From: Nymphaea colorata
Lineage: Eukaryota; Streptophyta; Magnoliopsida; Nymphaeales; Nymphaeaceae
DNA length: 64,000 bases
Assembly: GCF_008831285.2 (NCBI RefSeq)
Contig: NC_045145.1
Coordinates: forward strand, 14,772,040 to 14,836,039
Direction: 5' to 3'
In this document: in pieces, positions 46,557 to 59,375 of the stretch
Numbering within the stretch: the stretch's first letter is position 1
Layout of the letters: every line of letters starts with the position of its first letter
Notes under the pieces: model-generated
Told to the model about the DNA's origin: nothing
Seen by the model: the letters and a program-made list of their open reading frames with translations, nothing else
Databases searched by the model: none
Program-made: the position numbers and the translations under genes

Positions 46557-46589
<33 letters not shown>
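46557..46589. repeat. (GA)n microsatellite
   Basis: About sixteen GA units. Confidence 0.95.
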
Positions 46590-46593
<4 letters not shown>

Positions 46594-49500
46594 CCATGTC
46601 GGGTTGCACGAAGACAATCAAGTGAATGTGGAAATGCGCCTAATTAACACACATCACTCACATAAAATAAGTTTTTGCTGCTTAATATGCATATATATGT
46701 TTCCAGAGTATAAAATTGACGTTCGATTATAAGTAGATGAAGATCAAACCTTTTTTTGGTTTTCTTAAGTCACAAGCAAAAACCACTTCTCTGGACCACA
46801 TAAAGGGAATAACATCTACTGTCCCCAACCCAACTTGTAGACACACACCAAATTAAACAAATTAAATACGCCAAGAGATCGACAAAATAACACAAATAAG
46901 TTCATGAATGCACCATATATATGAGTTACAGCCAGCAAACACTAACCCGCAAGAGCTAATTAAACCTGGCTATGCGTTTTGACTTAAAGACCTTCATGAA
47001 GAATTCAAGGGAAGAATTCAAGGGATATGTATACATATATAGCCATATCTCTCGGCTTTAGCTACCAAGTCCCAACCGTCCGCAGGGATCTGCTCAACAT
47101 GCAATTTGAGCCATCCGATTAATGATGATGGACAGTTAAGAAAAAAATGAGGAGAAAAAGTCATTTTCATTGTCCATTATCGAAATTAATGTTTAATTTT
47201 TTTTTTTTAAATCTAAGCTTATAGATATGGTCTTAAGAGTAATATGATGAGAAACATATATTAAGTTAGTTGTTTTCTTACTTAAATAATGTTTTTTTAA
47301 TAATTTAAAAATGAACAGCCCTTGTAACATCGAAATTTTGATAGTATAAAAATCAATTTTTTTTTACGGAAAATGATGTGGACTAAAGCATGATTTATGT
47401 TATATTAGTGTTATAAACACATTATATGGATCATATTTTGTTTAAAACACATTTTAACATTAATTGAAGAGGTTTAGTTTTCATCCATACCCAAGTGGTC
47501 TGGTGTGTGTTTATATATATATATATATACATTACCAACTAGTTCATACACACGTGCATGCACACACTTAGCACACGGGTGTGCTTGCGCATTTATTTAT
47601 TGCGCATAATTTATGCAGCACCATTTATGGATTTGATGCGAATATATCCCAATTAGGTTGTTCTCAAGATTTAGGGACAAAATGGGTTAAATTAAACTGG
47701 GTCATGCTCGTCAACACTGGGGAAGAAAATCATGATCCGGTTAGGTGCAGTCTTACCAATTAAATTAGGGCACCAATTACCTAATCCTACCCCATATTTA
47801 TGTCATGGAAATGCCCATTAGGGTGAACAAACGGGACAATCTAGCATCTTGGGTAGCCTCCCCAGCACCCCTAAACAAATATTTATGTGATGTCAGATAG
47901 ATTGAAATAGGGCAATCTGAGTGACACAGTTAAAGAACCAAAAAAAAAAAAAAAAAAAAACTATCAGATTTATTGCCCTCAAACACTTCGAAAACGATTA
48001 ACAATGTAATAAGCTACCTGTGAATTGACCTATGACAATGTGTTTCGTTCTTGGCCATACTGTTGGTTGTTCTATGTTGGCTCACCTAATCTTCACGTTT
48101 CAAGATGAAGCAGATGAGTTGCCCTCATGAGCTAGACCACAACATCAACTGAGTTTCAAGTTTGGTCATATCTAGTCTTTAATTGCTGAAGGAGTTGACG
48201 TACATTTGGGTACTCCTGATGAAAAGCATGGGTTGCAAACAACTTGGGGAGGCTGATGGAGCCAGTTCCAGTAGTTCTTAATCTGGAAGACTTCATTATG
48301 ACCCATTCTTTTGAAATTTTGCCTTCATATTCAATGATTGTGTGGTGCTGAATGCTATTATGGTTATAACCCGTTCCCTTTTTTTATCTTGAATTCAATC
48401 TGTTTATCTGGGTCTGAAGGCAGAGTCCCTTCAAATCCCTTGATCGGATCATCAAATTAATGATATGTAATGTATATATGCACTTCCGTTGAGCATGAGG
48501 CACCTTCATTCCCTTTGCGCCTCCAAGGACATAGGCTGTGTCAGAACTTGAGTGGGATATGTCCGTCAACTAGGGTGTCATATTTTCGCACACCTTTTAC
48601 CGTCCAAAAGAGTGGCACCTAGAGGAATCAATCAGGCAACTTGCCATTTTTATGTGTCTTCCTGCTCAACCAGCTATATTACACCCCCCCCCCCCCCCCT
48701 CCTCTCTCTCTAACCTCGCCAATGAGTCTATGACCATGGGACAATGGCTACTAAAAATTAAGCAACTGTCCGGTATCCGGTGTTCTTGCTTACTACTATC
48801 TTTAGGAATCGTTCTTCTGTGGAACCTTCCTGTAAAACCCAGCTAAAGGTGTACAGAGATCGTATGGAGTTCAAACTATGGAAACCTCGCTTTAACAGGT
48901 AATCACCTAACTTCACCTGATGTTGTTATCAGACTTGATCAACCTGGCCGATCATGAAAGACATATTGTAAGAACAGTTCAACCAACATTAGATCATATA
49001 TAGATCAGGCATTCTATATTAGAATCTAGAAAGCTCGCTGCCCAAATGCTGATATAACATAAATTTCCCTTGTAAACAAGTGAATTCTTTACTGCAGCTC
49101 TAAAGGGATGTTTGATTTCATATTTGAAAGTAAAATCTTCGGTGCCCTTCCATCATCATGATGTGTTAGAAAGCGACACACTAAGAAGGACAAAAAACAA
49201 AAGGGAGATCTTGCGTTCTAATTCAAGCACATTTTCAATTGGTTCCTTATAATAATGGTCGAAAATCAAGTGGCTGACTTTCTAAGATACGATTAGGTTA
49301 CAAGAGGGGGAGTCCACTTTAACAATTTTAGCTAAAATATGGGCCGTCAAGCAGGCTACAAGATAGGTAGATCAACAATAACTCACAGAAATATATATAT
49401 ATATATGGGAAAACAAAACATGCAAGCTGGTCCTAAGAAGATTTGATATAATGAAGCTGGGAATCAAAGTTAGAGGGGAGTTCTAGTTTGCGGGGTCCGC

Positions 49501-50800
49501 ATTCGGCACACATGGAGTTCTATAGTCTTGGACCTTCTAGGCAGCCCAAACTCAGGTTGCCCAGATCAAAAAAAAAAACAGAAGAGAAACAAAAAGACTT
49601 ATGGCCAGAGTCCCTCAAATTTCTGGCTCTCCGGCTAGACCTCAGAGGTTTGCATGCAAGTATCGAGGGGGTTGGGACACTGGCTTAGGTTCTAGTGGCA
49701 TGGGCATCAACTCCCTTGTGTCAATAGGTTGGGACTAATGTACTAGCTGGCGTGCATTGGAAGGCTCTCACATAGGATTTTACTCTCACTCATGCAGCTC
49801 GTGCAGTGGGATACTCCATCCGTTTAACTAAGTCAGGGCTTCTGAATTGTTCTTCATACATGTAATTGTACGCGGAGTATTCAAGTAAAAATGCCCACTT
49901 GAATTAGATCAAATCAAGCTTATTTTTCAAAATGTTGTGTTTTTTTACATGTCAGTATGTGAATGAGAAGCTTCTGATACTAGTGAATTAGGATAATTTG
50001 TTGCTTCTTCTCTCATTTGCTACATAAGAATCCTGTGCTCAGGTCGCGAGACTTTCTTGTTTCTAAACGCAACTTTTTTCTTATCGAATGTTTTTTAATA
50101 GAGTTTGGACTGGGATCCAACATGTCGGGAACATCCGACCAAATCCAATATCATTCTATTAATTAGGCTTTCCACATCCATGTCAAATTCAACCTTTCAA
50201 TTAGATGTGTCCTAACATCAAATATTGGTGATTGTGAATCTAGATTTGAACGTCGATCTGGACATAACAAAAAGGGCATCCTAAGAAGATTTTAATTTGG
50301 ATACAACTAGTAGTGGTTGAATTTACGTGTGACATAATTTTTTCTATGGTTGCACTGGAAATTCGAATATGATTGCCTGCACTTTTTAATATATATAATC
50401 GGTCAGGAGGCACACGGCATTTTCACTAGTTGCGAAGTTGATCTCAAACAAGTTGCTGATTATAATTGAATTAGTGGCAAACCAATTCTTTGGTCGATGC
50501 AAATTGTCACTACTGGTGTTGTAAAAATTGGTTTGAATTATGTACTGTAAAATTGCATATAGCGAATCTAATAGGCCATATTGGCGGTTTAGCTAAATCG
50601 ACAAAACTTGTTATTATATTTATTTAAAAAAAATAAATAAATGAAAGCAGTTTCACGTTAATCAATAGTTCCTCTCATGAAAAACAAAAAAAAAGAACAG
50701 AAAGGAAAAAACGAGATCATTAATTTACAGTATCATTAAGCAGAGTGTGCAACTTACACTCTACTCAAGACACGTACAAGTTTTGCTGGAACCACCATTG
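46590..50800. other. Gene-poor intergenic DNA
   Basis: AT-rich with homopolymers: poly-A at 47,939-47,960 and a 16-base poly-C at 48,684-48,699. A stretch at 49,480-49,580 ends in an A-run after GC-rich text and may be an old retroposed fragment. No gene recognised. Confidence 0.45.
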
Positions 50801-51160
50801 ACCCATTTAACGACTTAATATTATCATATTTGCAGAATAGGGTCTTATTAAAAAACACATGGTCGACTTGCTCAAGAAGCTTCTCAGTTGGCATCTATCG
50901 CCCTGTCTACGATGGTGACGTTAAGCCAATCTTCAACTGTTCCAAGTTGGAAGAAATGGGGAGAAGAGCAGAAACAAAGACAGATAACGGAAAGTTTGAC
51001 ATGCAGAGAAGAAGCAAGTCCCCTTGCATGGTTGAAGGAACTTCATGGTGATTGCTTGATGTTTCTAGCTCGTGTGCGACCCCCTTCTCCAACCGCACCC
51101 GAGGTGAGCATGTCGTGGCTCCAGAGGGCGGTTGCCCACACAAGATCTCCCACATAATTT
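50801..51160 (+). other. Unassigned coding-like stretch
   Basis: The frame at 50,870-51,157 reads SQLASIALSTMVTLSQSS, then VPSWKKWGEEQKQRQ and LARVRPPSPTAPEVS before a stop, and the region is richer in GC than its flanks. An acceptor-like tttgcag lies at 50,829-50,835. No family is recognised and no upstream exon is visible; it may be the relic of a gene's last exon. Confidence 0.25.
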
Positions 51161-51859
51161 AATGTATAATCTATTAAATCAAACATTGGTGCGGTGCCCT
51201 TCAAATCTAAATTTCTATATACAGAAAACCACTTCGAAAAAAGCGGCGGCGAGCTTCCAAAAATTATACGCTATAAGTTTATTTCCTTAATGGCAGTTCC
51301 AAGTCGATCGAGTTGCTATTGATGGATTTGGATATGGTAATCAGATCTAGAGAACCGACCACCTCTCCCGACTTGGATCGATATAATCTCTTTAACTATT
51401 TACTCCCAACCTTATCGTCATTTTTCCATAATCAACGGTTTCTTTTCAAGTTTCCGATGTTCAAACTCTTGTAATTTTCTGATAAGACAGATTCATTCCT
51501 CCACCTTCATCCAGATAATCTAAAACAAGAGGTTGGTGAAAAGAAAATATTTGCTTTTATCCTCAGCCGCTTCTTGATGAACAGGACGTGACGTCTGGAC
51601 GCATGCAAAGTCCTTTAATTAACGAGACCAGCTAGCAGTTGCACAAGTGCTATCCGATGGACATCCCAATTAAAAACCTGGGCGTTCTTAAGATAAGGTT
51701 CATCATAAATAAAGATTGTTTATATGCACGCGAGATAAAATATGAACAATTGATTCTAAATCCTCAGCAAATTTTATGTTTATGCAAGCAACAAGATAAT
51801 CCCTACATTGAAGCCTATTCCCATACAAGTTTTCCAAGTACATGGAGACTATATCCTTG

Positions 51860-51975
51860 GGCTCACAAATGGCGCTCTTAGTTCGAGGTACTTGGTCAGA
51901 CTAAGGAATCAGTGAAAGTGTAGACGCCAGTTCGATTCTGATGAATGTTATTCATCTATACTTTAAATGGTGGAC
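51860..51975 (+). mobile_element. Possible tRNA-derived SINE
   Basis: The head gctcacaaatggcgctcttagttcg is followed by cgccagttcgattctgatg, a good Pol III box B, about 60 bp downstream. This arrangement and wording are common in plant SINEs. A 3' tail or duplication was not found. Confidence 0.35.
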
Positions 51976-54839
51976 ATGTATGATACTTTATTTGATTGAT
52001 ATATTGTTTCTAAGCCGTCCTCAACCTCGAGGGCAAGGAGAAGATGAGCGGCTTCTGTCTTTTTAAGGTGTCCCTGACTTAACTTTTTGTTCAATAGAAG
52101 TTCAGAAACAAGAAGCAAGAAGCAAGAAGACGATATCCTCTTTGTCGAGACTCTTAACAGTTTGAACCATCCACAAACTCAAAATGGAAGCCTTGGGACG
52201 GATCTTGAAAAACATATATGGCTGATAAGGTGAGGACGGTCATCGGAAAAAATCTCGCAAACAGAAAGACAGCCAATTCCGAGCACGATTAGCAATCATG
52301 GTACGGTTGTCGTTCTTTTGCGTGATGCCTGGACCCATGCCACCACACTATGATTCACGAACCTCTCTCTCTCTCTCTCTCTCTTTCTCTTTGTCACAAG
52401 TTTTAAAAACATATGAATTCAACAGATCAAACATGTACGTCCCTAGTTTTGGCCTTATACGAAGCATCTTTGGAATTATCTGTTTGATCAGATGGACAAT
52501 CTTGCGCACTACTACTTCATATTGAAACACTTTCATGTGTAACACTATTGCATGTCATAGGCGTCGCCACCTGTTTTTGATCAACGATTGAGGCTCTCTC
52601 TTTGTTCAAGTTTTGTTGTAATCCCCGGAGTGAGAGATTACGAGATTATCTCCTCCATTCCGTTATCAGGAGAAGAATGTCCTCGCCTATCAAACACGCC
52701 TTTAAATCAATTCCAAGACAGATCCGCCAGTCTCTGCAAACAAATTGCGACCACTCAAACAAAGAGCATGCATGGGAATGGATCCATCAAGAAGACCGTG
52801 ACTCAAGCACGACACCCCTGTCCGAGACCACACATGAACCACCGTGGGACCGACGAAACCTGGCCATCCCAATCCTCTAGTTTTGGACCTGAATTGAGGA
52901 CTAGGTAACGGAATACGGATCCGAGACATATACATCTGGATCTCTTTTAGGAATTTAATTTACCACAGACAAAAATCATAAAACCCTTTCAGCAGATCCA
53001 ACCCCATTCCGGGTCCTCCCACCATGCCCTTAGATCCATCACCATTTCGGCTGGATTAATTTTGATCCTCATCTGAACTGAATTCAGGCTCAAATTAATC
53101 CTGCCTAACTCCGTCTCTAAAAGCTTAGGGATAGACGCTCTTCATGTGAAATCCAAATGCATTGAGAATCGGATTCTAGCAAATTCAGTACAGTCAAACG
53201 AAACTAAAAGTGTTTTGGAATGGGAGAAAAAGGGGAAAAGATAATTGAGATCAGGATCAGATACCATGAAAGAACATGCATGCCCATAGAAGCGTGGAAC
53301 CAGAAATTTAAACCAGAGTGGGCATAATTCTTGTAGCACAGAATTGGTTCAAGAAGAACAGTATCGGACTTCCCGTAAAAAGAGATTTATCAATCTTTAC
53401 ATCGATCACTGGCTTCTCCTCGTTTGATTTTAAGAGCAGATTCCAACAATTCTGATTTTTTTTAAAGTAACAGCTCCATGCGTGTCATTATTCGTTGTCT
53501 TATTAGCTCCATGCAAAGCACACGTAACAGCTCCTCCATTAATGGCAGTTGTCTCAGCAGTCCCTGACAACTTCATATGTATCTAGAGAATGCGTCAGGG
53601 TGATGATCTTCGATTCATTCTTCACAATTCCTCTCTTACTGCATGCCCTTAAGCAGTGGCGGCGTCTATATTGAGTTTGATCGGTAAATTTTTCTGGGTA
53701 GATCTGCCATTCGAGATGCTTCTCGTTTGGCGCCTGCAACTCCATGTATAGATTTCTGACTTGGTCATTTTATCAGATTTTTTGGCTGGTTGATTGATAT
53801 CCTAAATTAAATAAGAGAAAAGCCGGTTGGTGGGACCAACCATGGAATAGCAAGGATCCAAACTCAAGTGAAGCAGGAGATTTCGATTATAGAGTCATGG
53901 TGGAGCAGCCATGGTGATCGGTCAGTGTCCCACTGTCTGTGTCCTCTGCCACTCTCTCTTTTTTTTTTTTCATTTCAAAAGAAAAAGGCATGCATTTATT
54001 TCTAATATCCAGAAATGGCCTCGCGAGTATAGAAATGCAGTTTCCTTGTTCTCAGCGCTCTTGTCTGTTCCTTGTGTCCCTTGATAGGTTATTGGATAAG
54101 AGGAACATTATAATAGATATTCTTAGATCAAATCGATTAGAAGATTATCTTCTTGTTTTAGAAACGTGATGTGATTATAAATGCGGAATTTTAGAACCTG
54201 TTTGATGGATGCCATCTTCTTCTCTAGATATTTTTATATTCCACCAGGAAAATCCCAAAGACAAACTGACATATATAGTGTCAGAAATGACCTAAAAGCT
54301 ACTCAATAAAGGCTTATTTTTACCAATTCCTGCATACGATACGACTAATTGTTTGGCTTTTTATTTCATAACTGGTTGGTTAGATGAAGTTCTAACTGTC
54401 AAGGACAACAAGAAAAATCTATTCTGAAAAATAAGAATGACGGCGTTTCATCATTTTTTGCTGCTTCAGGGCGTCTTCTTCGTACTTTAAAAGTGCAATA
54501 GATCTGGAGTAGAGCCGTATGAGAAATCCGAAACCCGAACCGCCTTCTGGGACTAATAAGACTAAAAAGCATGGACCCTGGATGATAATTTCTCCTCCCC
54601 TTTCAACCAGGCTCCCGTGGTCCCACCCTCACACCCTACGGCGATGGTGACACCGTGTTGCATGCAAAGATCAAGACACTAAACGGCTACCACCAGCGTG
54701 ATCGCGCTCACGTGCTATTGGAGGAGAGGAGAGAGAAAAAAGAAGAGAGGAGAGGGAAAATAAATGGAATGCAAAACAACCGGATATCTGTCTCTCTCTA
54801 ATCATTAACGTTGAGAGCAAAACGGAAACGGAGACAGAC
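51976..54839. other. Gene-poor DNA upstream of CRY1
   Basis: No gene recognised. A (CT)n tract is at 52,363-52,391. A segment at 52,900-53,120 (gatccaaccccattccgggtcc and similar) has MITE-relic character. Confidence 0.45.
54709..54714. promoter_or_regulatory. G-box (CACGTG) in the CRY1 upstream region
   Basis: A perfect CACGTG within gctcacgtgctattgg, about 855 bp upstream of the CRY1 start, next to an inverted CCAAT word. G-boxes bind bHLH/bZIP factors, including light-signalling ones. A MITE lies between it and the gene, so its present role is uncertain. Confidence 0.35.
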
Positions 54840-55287
54840 CAGTGTACTTAAAATCGGCCGATTCGATTCGAATCGGTCCTCTTTTGATTCGCTTCAAGAG
54901 CCGAGTCCAAATCGGCCGATTCTTTCTTTTAACAATTACCCACCCGACTTGTTCTTAGTATATGCATACATGTTCCGTACACGTTCTGCATTTTTCTTTA
55001 CGGTACTTAAGAAAAGTACTGCATAAATTTAAACAGAATCCCCATTAGAGATGGGGTCATTTATGTTTCTTCAAAATAATTTTTTTTTTTTAAAGTGTGT
55101 TCGTCCCTCTACGTTGTTTTTTTTTCCTTCTTTTTGAATTTTTTTAAGTTTAATTTTGTATTTGAATCCTTTTTTAGTCAATCCGACTCGCAAACGATTT
55201 TGATTTCTTTTCGATTCGATTCACCAATTCACTGAATCGTTTAACATTCCAATTCGATTCCAAAAAAAAACTGATTTTGATAACATC
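54840..55287. mobile_element. MULE-type MITE in the CRY1 promoter, about 448 bp
   Basis: Left end cagtgtacttaaaatcgg; right end, reverse complemented, gatgttatcaaaatcag. Flanks gagacagac (54,831-54,839) and gagacggac (55,288-55,296) form a 9-bp duplication with one mismatch. Internal words such as cgattcgattcgaatcgg and tttcgattcgattcacc are repeated and inverted near both ends. No coding capacity. The right end is about 280 bp from the CRY1 start codon. Confidence 0.6.
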
Positions 55288-55568
55288 GAGACGGACAATG
55301 TGTGGCTGACCTTTCACTACACCAATCCCCCCAACCCTTTCCACCGAGAAATTAAAACCCAAAAGATCCACGGCAGATTTAGGCTGCCTCCTTCATAGCT
55401 GCAACGATCAGTGTTCGTTCCTTTGATGATCGGGTGCCGCCTCGGTTCAATGATCTCCATCTAGAGATTTGATGCCACAGGGGCGGAACCACGACCATCA
55501 TCTGCAGTGAATTTTTCCTTCCTCTCCACTCGCACAAGACTAGAAATTAAGAAACGGGGAGACAGAGG

Positions 55569-58500
55569 ATGTCTGGTGGTGGATGTAGCATAGTGTGGTT
55601 TAGAAGGGACCTGAGGATTGAGGACAACCCGGCGCTGGCCGCTGGTGTCAGGACCGGCCCGGTGATCCCACTCTTCATATGGGCGCCGGAGGAGGAAGGC
55701 CACTATCACCCGGGGAGGGTCTCCAGGTGGTGGCTGAAGCAGAGCCTTGCCCATCTCGACGCCTCCCTCAGAACCCTTGGCGCCCCGATCCTCACCCGCC
55801 GCGCCACCGACAGTGTTTCCTGCCTCCTCGAAGTCATCCGCTCAACTGGAGCAACGCACCTCTTCTTCAACCATCTCTATGGTAAGCTTCCTTCTTCCTC
55901 TTCCGGTCCCCACAGTTCGATTTTGGGGAGTTCTGGGTTTTCGCTTCTCTTGGTTCGTTTCGTCCTTTTAGGGAATTAGGTTTGTTGCTTTTTTGTCTGC
56001 TGATGTGATTTCCTTTTCTTCTTCAGACCCAATCTCTCTGGTGAGAGACCATAAAGCCAAGCAGGTTTTGGTGGCGCATGGCATCGACGTTCGGTCGTTT
56101 AATGCGGATTTGCTCTATGAGCCTTGGGAGGTGAAGGATGATAACGGACAGTCTTTCAATACGTTCGCACCCTTCTGGAGCAAGTGTCTCAGCATGCCCT
56201 ATGACCCATCCGCGCCTCTGCTCCCCCCCAAGAGGATAATTTCAGGTATTGGTCGTGCTTCTTCTTGTGTTCTTTTTGTTGCAGCTGTTTTGCTGTAGAA
56301 TTGGAAACGTTATGTTCTTAACATGAGTTCCTTAATCAACTGAAAACTTGCCCAAGTCTCAGTTCTTAGATGGTAGCACTAAATAAGTTTCCTTCTTCCT
56401 TTCTGGTAAAAATTTGGTAGTTCATTTGTTCCTTGATAGTGATTGGGCTAACTAAGACTATACAGGGAACAATCATCCATGTGGGGATGCAGTGGAAACA
56501 CCGTTACACCAGGATGAGTTGGTAATTTATTTAGTACAAGTTGGTATTGGTCCTATTGGATTGAGTTTGTATATGGTCTTGTGGGTCATGTTGTCATTAA
56601 CTCCGTTGTGCCGCATGTATGGAACGTTGGCTTGCGGTTTCACTGTGTGACTATGACCCTTGGCTTGCTGTTTCACTGTGTGACTATGACCCTTGGCTTG
56701 CGGTTTCACTGTGTGACTATGACCCTGCGCCGAAAATGCTCTTTATATTAAGTCAGGGTTTGTAAATTTGCAGAAACGTAGCCTTCATCAGAGGTTTTCA
56801 ATTAACTAGGAGGAAGTCGTCGTTCTCTCTTGAAAACACAGGATTGTTTCGAGAGATTCCCAGTTGAACAGCCTTATTTTCTATAATCAAACAAATGGAG
56901 GCTTGCTAACCAAAAAGTGATTACACTTCTCCTCGCCGGAGAAAGCTAGCATGCACAGTAAGAAAAATCCCAACCAGGTTTTTCTCAGTATTTCTCTTCA
57001 TACTATTCATTACTCAGAAGTATCCGGCAGTGCCATGGCAGTCTTTCTACAATTAAATGCGGAAGGTCATTTGAAAATTCGACTAATGGTAATTAAAACA
57101 GTTTTGCGAACCTTTTTGTGGCCCTAAAAATCTCCCAGTAAAACCTAGTAGGAAATGAATATGGTTATTATAATATCAAAACGCCATACCTATTAGAAAG
57201 CCAGGGGATTTTCATAATCCTATTGTATGTAGCAGTGGTCCGGTGTTATTCCTTTGCGTTCCATCCAATATACATGTCTATGATTTCGTTTCCTTGGCTA
57301 AATTTACTGATTCGTTTGATTGTCAAGGAAACAGAAATTCTTATGAGAAGCTAACCTAATAAGAATGAATATTTTCCAAGAAATGCAGTTCATCGCTAGA
57401 TGGAATTCACCTGATCTTCATTTTAAACTGCTTATCCTTTGCCCCAACAAAATTACAATGAAAAAGGAAGTTTGTTTAACGATGAGCATTTTCCCGGTGC
57501 TTGCAGCTGATATTTCAAGGTGCCAGTCGGACATTCTGGCCTTCGAGGATGAATCTGAGAAAGCAAGCAATGCCCTTCTTGCAAGAGCATGGTCGCCTGG
57601 ATGGAGCAATGCTGATAGAGCTCTTGCTGCATTTATTAATGGCCCTTTGCTTGAATATTCGGTGAACCGTAAAAAGGCAGATAGTGCAAGTACTTCCCTT
57701 CTTTCTCCGCATCTGCACTTTGGAGAGCTAAGTGTCCGTAAAGCTTTTCATCTCGTACGCATGAAACAGGTGCTCTGGGCAAATGAAGGGAACACTTCGG
57801 GTGAAGAAAGCGTTAACCTATTTCTCAAGTCCATCGGTCTTCGAGAATACTCAAGATACTTCACGTTTAACCATCCTTGCGGTCACGAAAGGCCTTTGCT
57901 CGAGCACCTGAAGTTCTTTCCATGGGTTGTTAATGAGGGTTATTTTAAATCATGGAGGCAGGGCAGGACTGGTTACCCACTGGTTGATGCTGGCATGAGA
58001 GAGCTTTGGGCAACTGGGTGGTTGCATGACCGTATACGCGTGGTGGTCTCAAGTTTCTTTGTCAAGGTCCTGCAACTTCCTTGGAGATGGGGAATGAAGT
58101 ACTTCTGGGATACACTGCTGGATGCTGATCTGGAAAGCGATGCTTTGGGATGGCAATATATATCTGGGACTCTTCCTGATGGCCGTGAATTTGATCGTAT
58201 AGATCATCCACAGGTTTGCCTTTTTTCTGAATAAAACCATTATAGAGTACAGACGCTGCTCTTCTCTGAACCGAAATTTTTCTAATTCCTGACTTGTAAA
58301 TATGGCTTGGAACAATATACCTGGAGTTCCCCAATTTGTTCCTTGTGAAACAAACACTGGCCATTCTGCATTAAAGCCACCTCCCTTGCTAACTGCAAAT
58401 TATATGTCACCACATGCACGGCCCAAACAAAGGAGGATGGCCAATTAAACTGAGGGCTTTCAGATTAGTCCTTTTTTAATACGATTGGTAGCGTTAACGT

Positions 58501-59375
58501 TTGTTCGGTTCATATATGTACATTGGCATCCTAGTTTCTGATTTCTTATTTCTGATACGGATTGAAAATCGTTGATCTTGCAGCTCGAAGGTTATAAGTT
58601 TGATCCCAATGGCGAGTATGTTAGAAGGTGGCTTCCCGAACTAGCAAGGTTACCAACTCAGTGGATTCATCATCCGTGGAGTGCACCTGAATCTGTACTG
58701 CAAGCTGCGGGCGTCGAACTTGGCTCAAATTATCCATTTCCAATTGTAGAAATCTCAGCAGCAAAAGCCAGATTGCAGGAGGCACTGTCAGAGATGTGGC
58801 AGCTAGAAGCGGCTTCAAGAGCTGCAATTGAGAATGGAGCACAAGAAGGGTTAGGGGACTCGTCAGAAGAAACTATGGCCATCTACCCTCTTGAAGCTAG
58901 CATGGAAGTGGATCACCAACCAACTAGAATCAACACTACAAATGCATCGAGGAGACAGCAGGATCAGATGGTCCCCAGTATGACCTTTTCTTTCCTTAGA
59001 GTTGAAGAGGAGCCCTCTTCAAACAACCAGACACTTTCAGTGGGTAGCAGACCTGAAGTTCCATCAGCAGTGAACATAAGTTATGAGTCACAGAGAGAAG
59101 AACCAATCGTTATTGGAAGACAAACTTTTGGAGATATTTCTCAGTTCCATGTTATCAGTAGATTGCAAGCTGCTGAGGAATCTACTGCAGAATCATCAAG
59201 CACCCAAAGAGAAAGAGATGGGGGTGTTGTTCCAGTTTGGTCGCCCTCGACAGGGGGTCCGTCAGAGCAGTTTGTAGAAGAAGAAACCGCCATTGGAAGT
59301 AGTAGACCTTTCCTTCAAAGACATCCTGAGTCGCATCAACTCATGAATTGGAGGCAAATATCACACACTGGGTAA
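55569..59375 (+). CDS. CRY1: Cryptochrome 1, blue-light photoreceptor
   Basis: FAD-binding photoreceptor for de-etiolation and photomorphogenesis, acting in nucleus and cytoplasm. Exons 55569-55881, 56027-56245, 57507-58213 and 58584-59375 give 676 residues (Arabidopsis CRY1 has 681). The photolyase-like region starts GGCSIVWFRRDLRIEDNP; the FAD pocket words LLSPHLHFGELSVRK, LREYSRYFTFNHP, WRQGRTGYPLVDAGMREL and LLDADLESDALGWQYISG are intact. The Trp triad is present at 317, 370 and 393, and Asp389 matches Arabidopsis Asp396. The C-terminal extension keeps the DAS pattern: DQMVP (540-544), STAES (613-617) and the COP1-binding VPVWSP (629-634), with the canonical ending NWRQISHTG. The start gives the family MSGGGCS. 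Open reading into introns 1 and 2 at donor sites is ignored because splice joins restore the conserved protein. Confidence 0.97.
56629..56726. repeat. 33-bp minisatellite in CRY1 intron 2, three copies
   Basis: Three head-to-tail copies of a 33-bp unit starting ggcttgcggtttcactgtg (56629-56661, 56662-56694, 56695-56726), nearly identical; the middle copy differs at one base (gcggttt to gctgttt). Confidence 0.95.

Noticed and set aside
57365-58234. 289-codon frame beginning at 57,365
   Set aside because: The first ~47 codons are intron; the conserved CRY1 sequence begins after the acceptor at 57,506.
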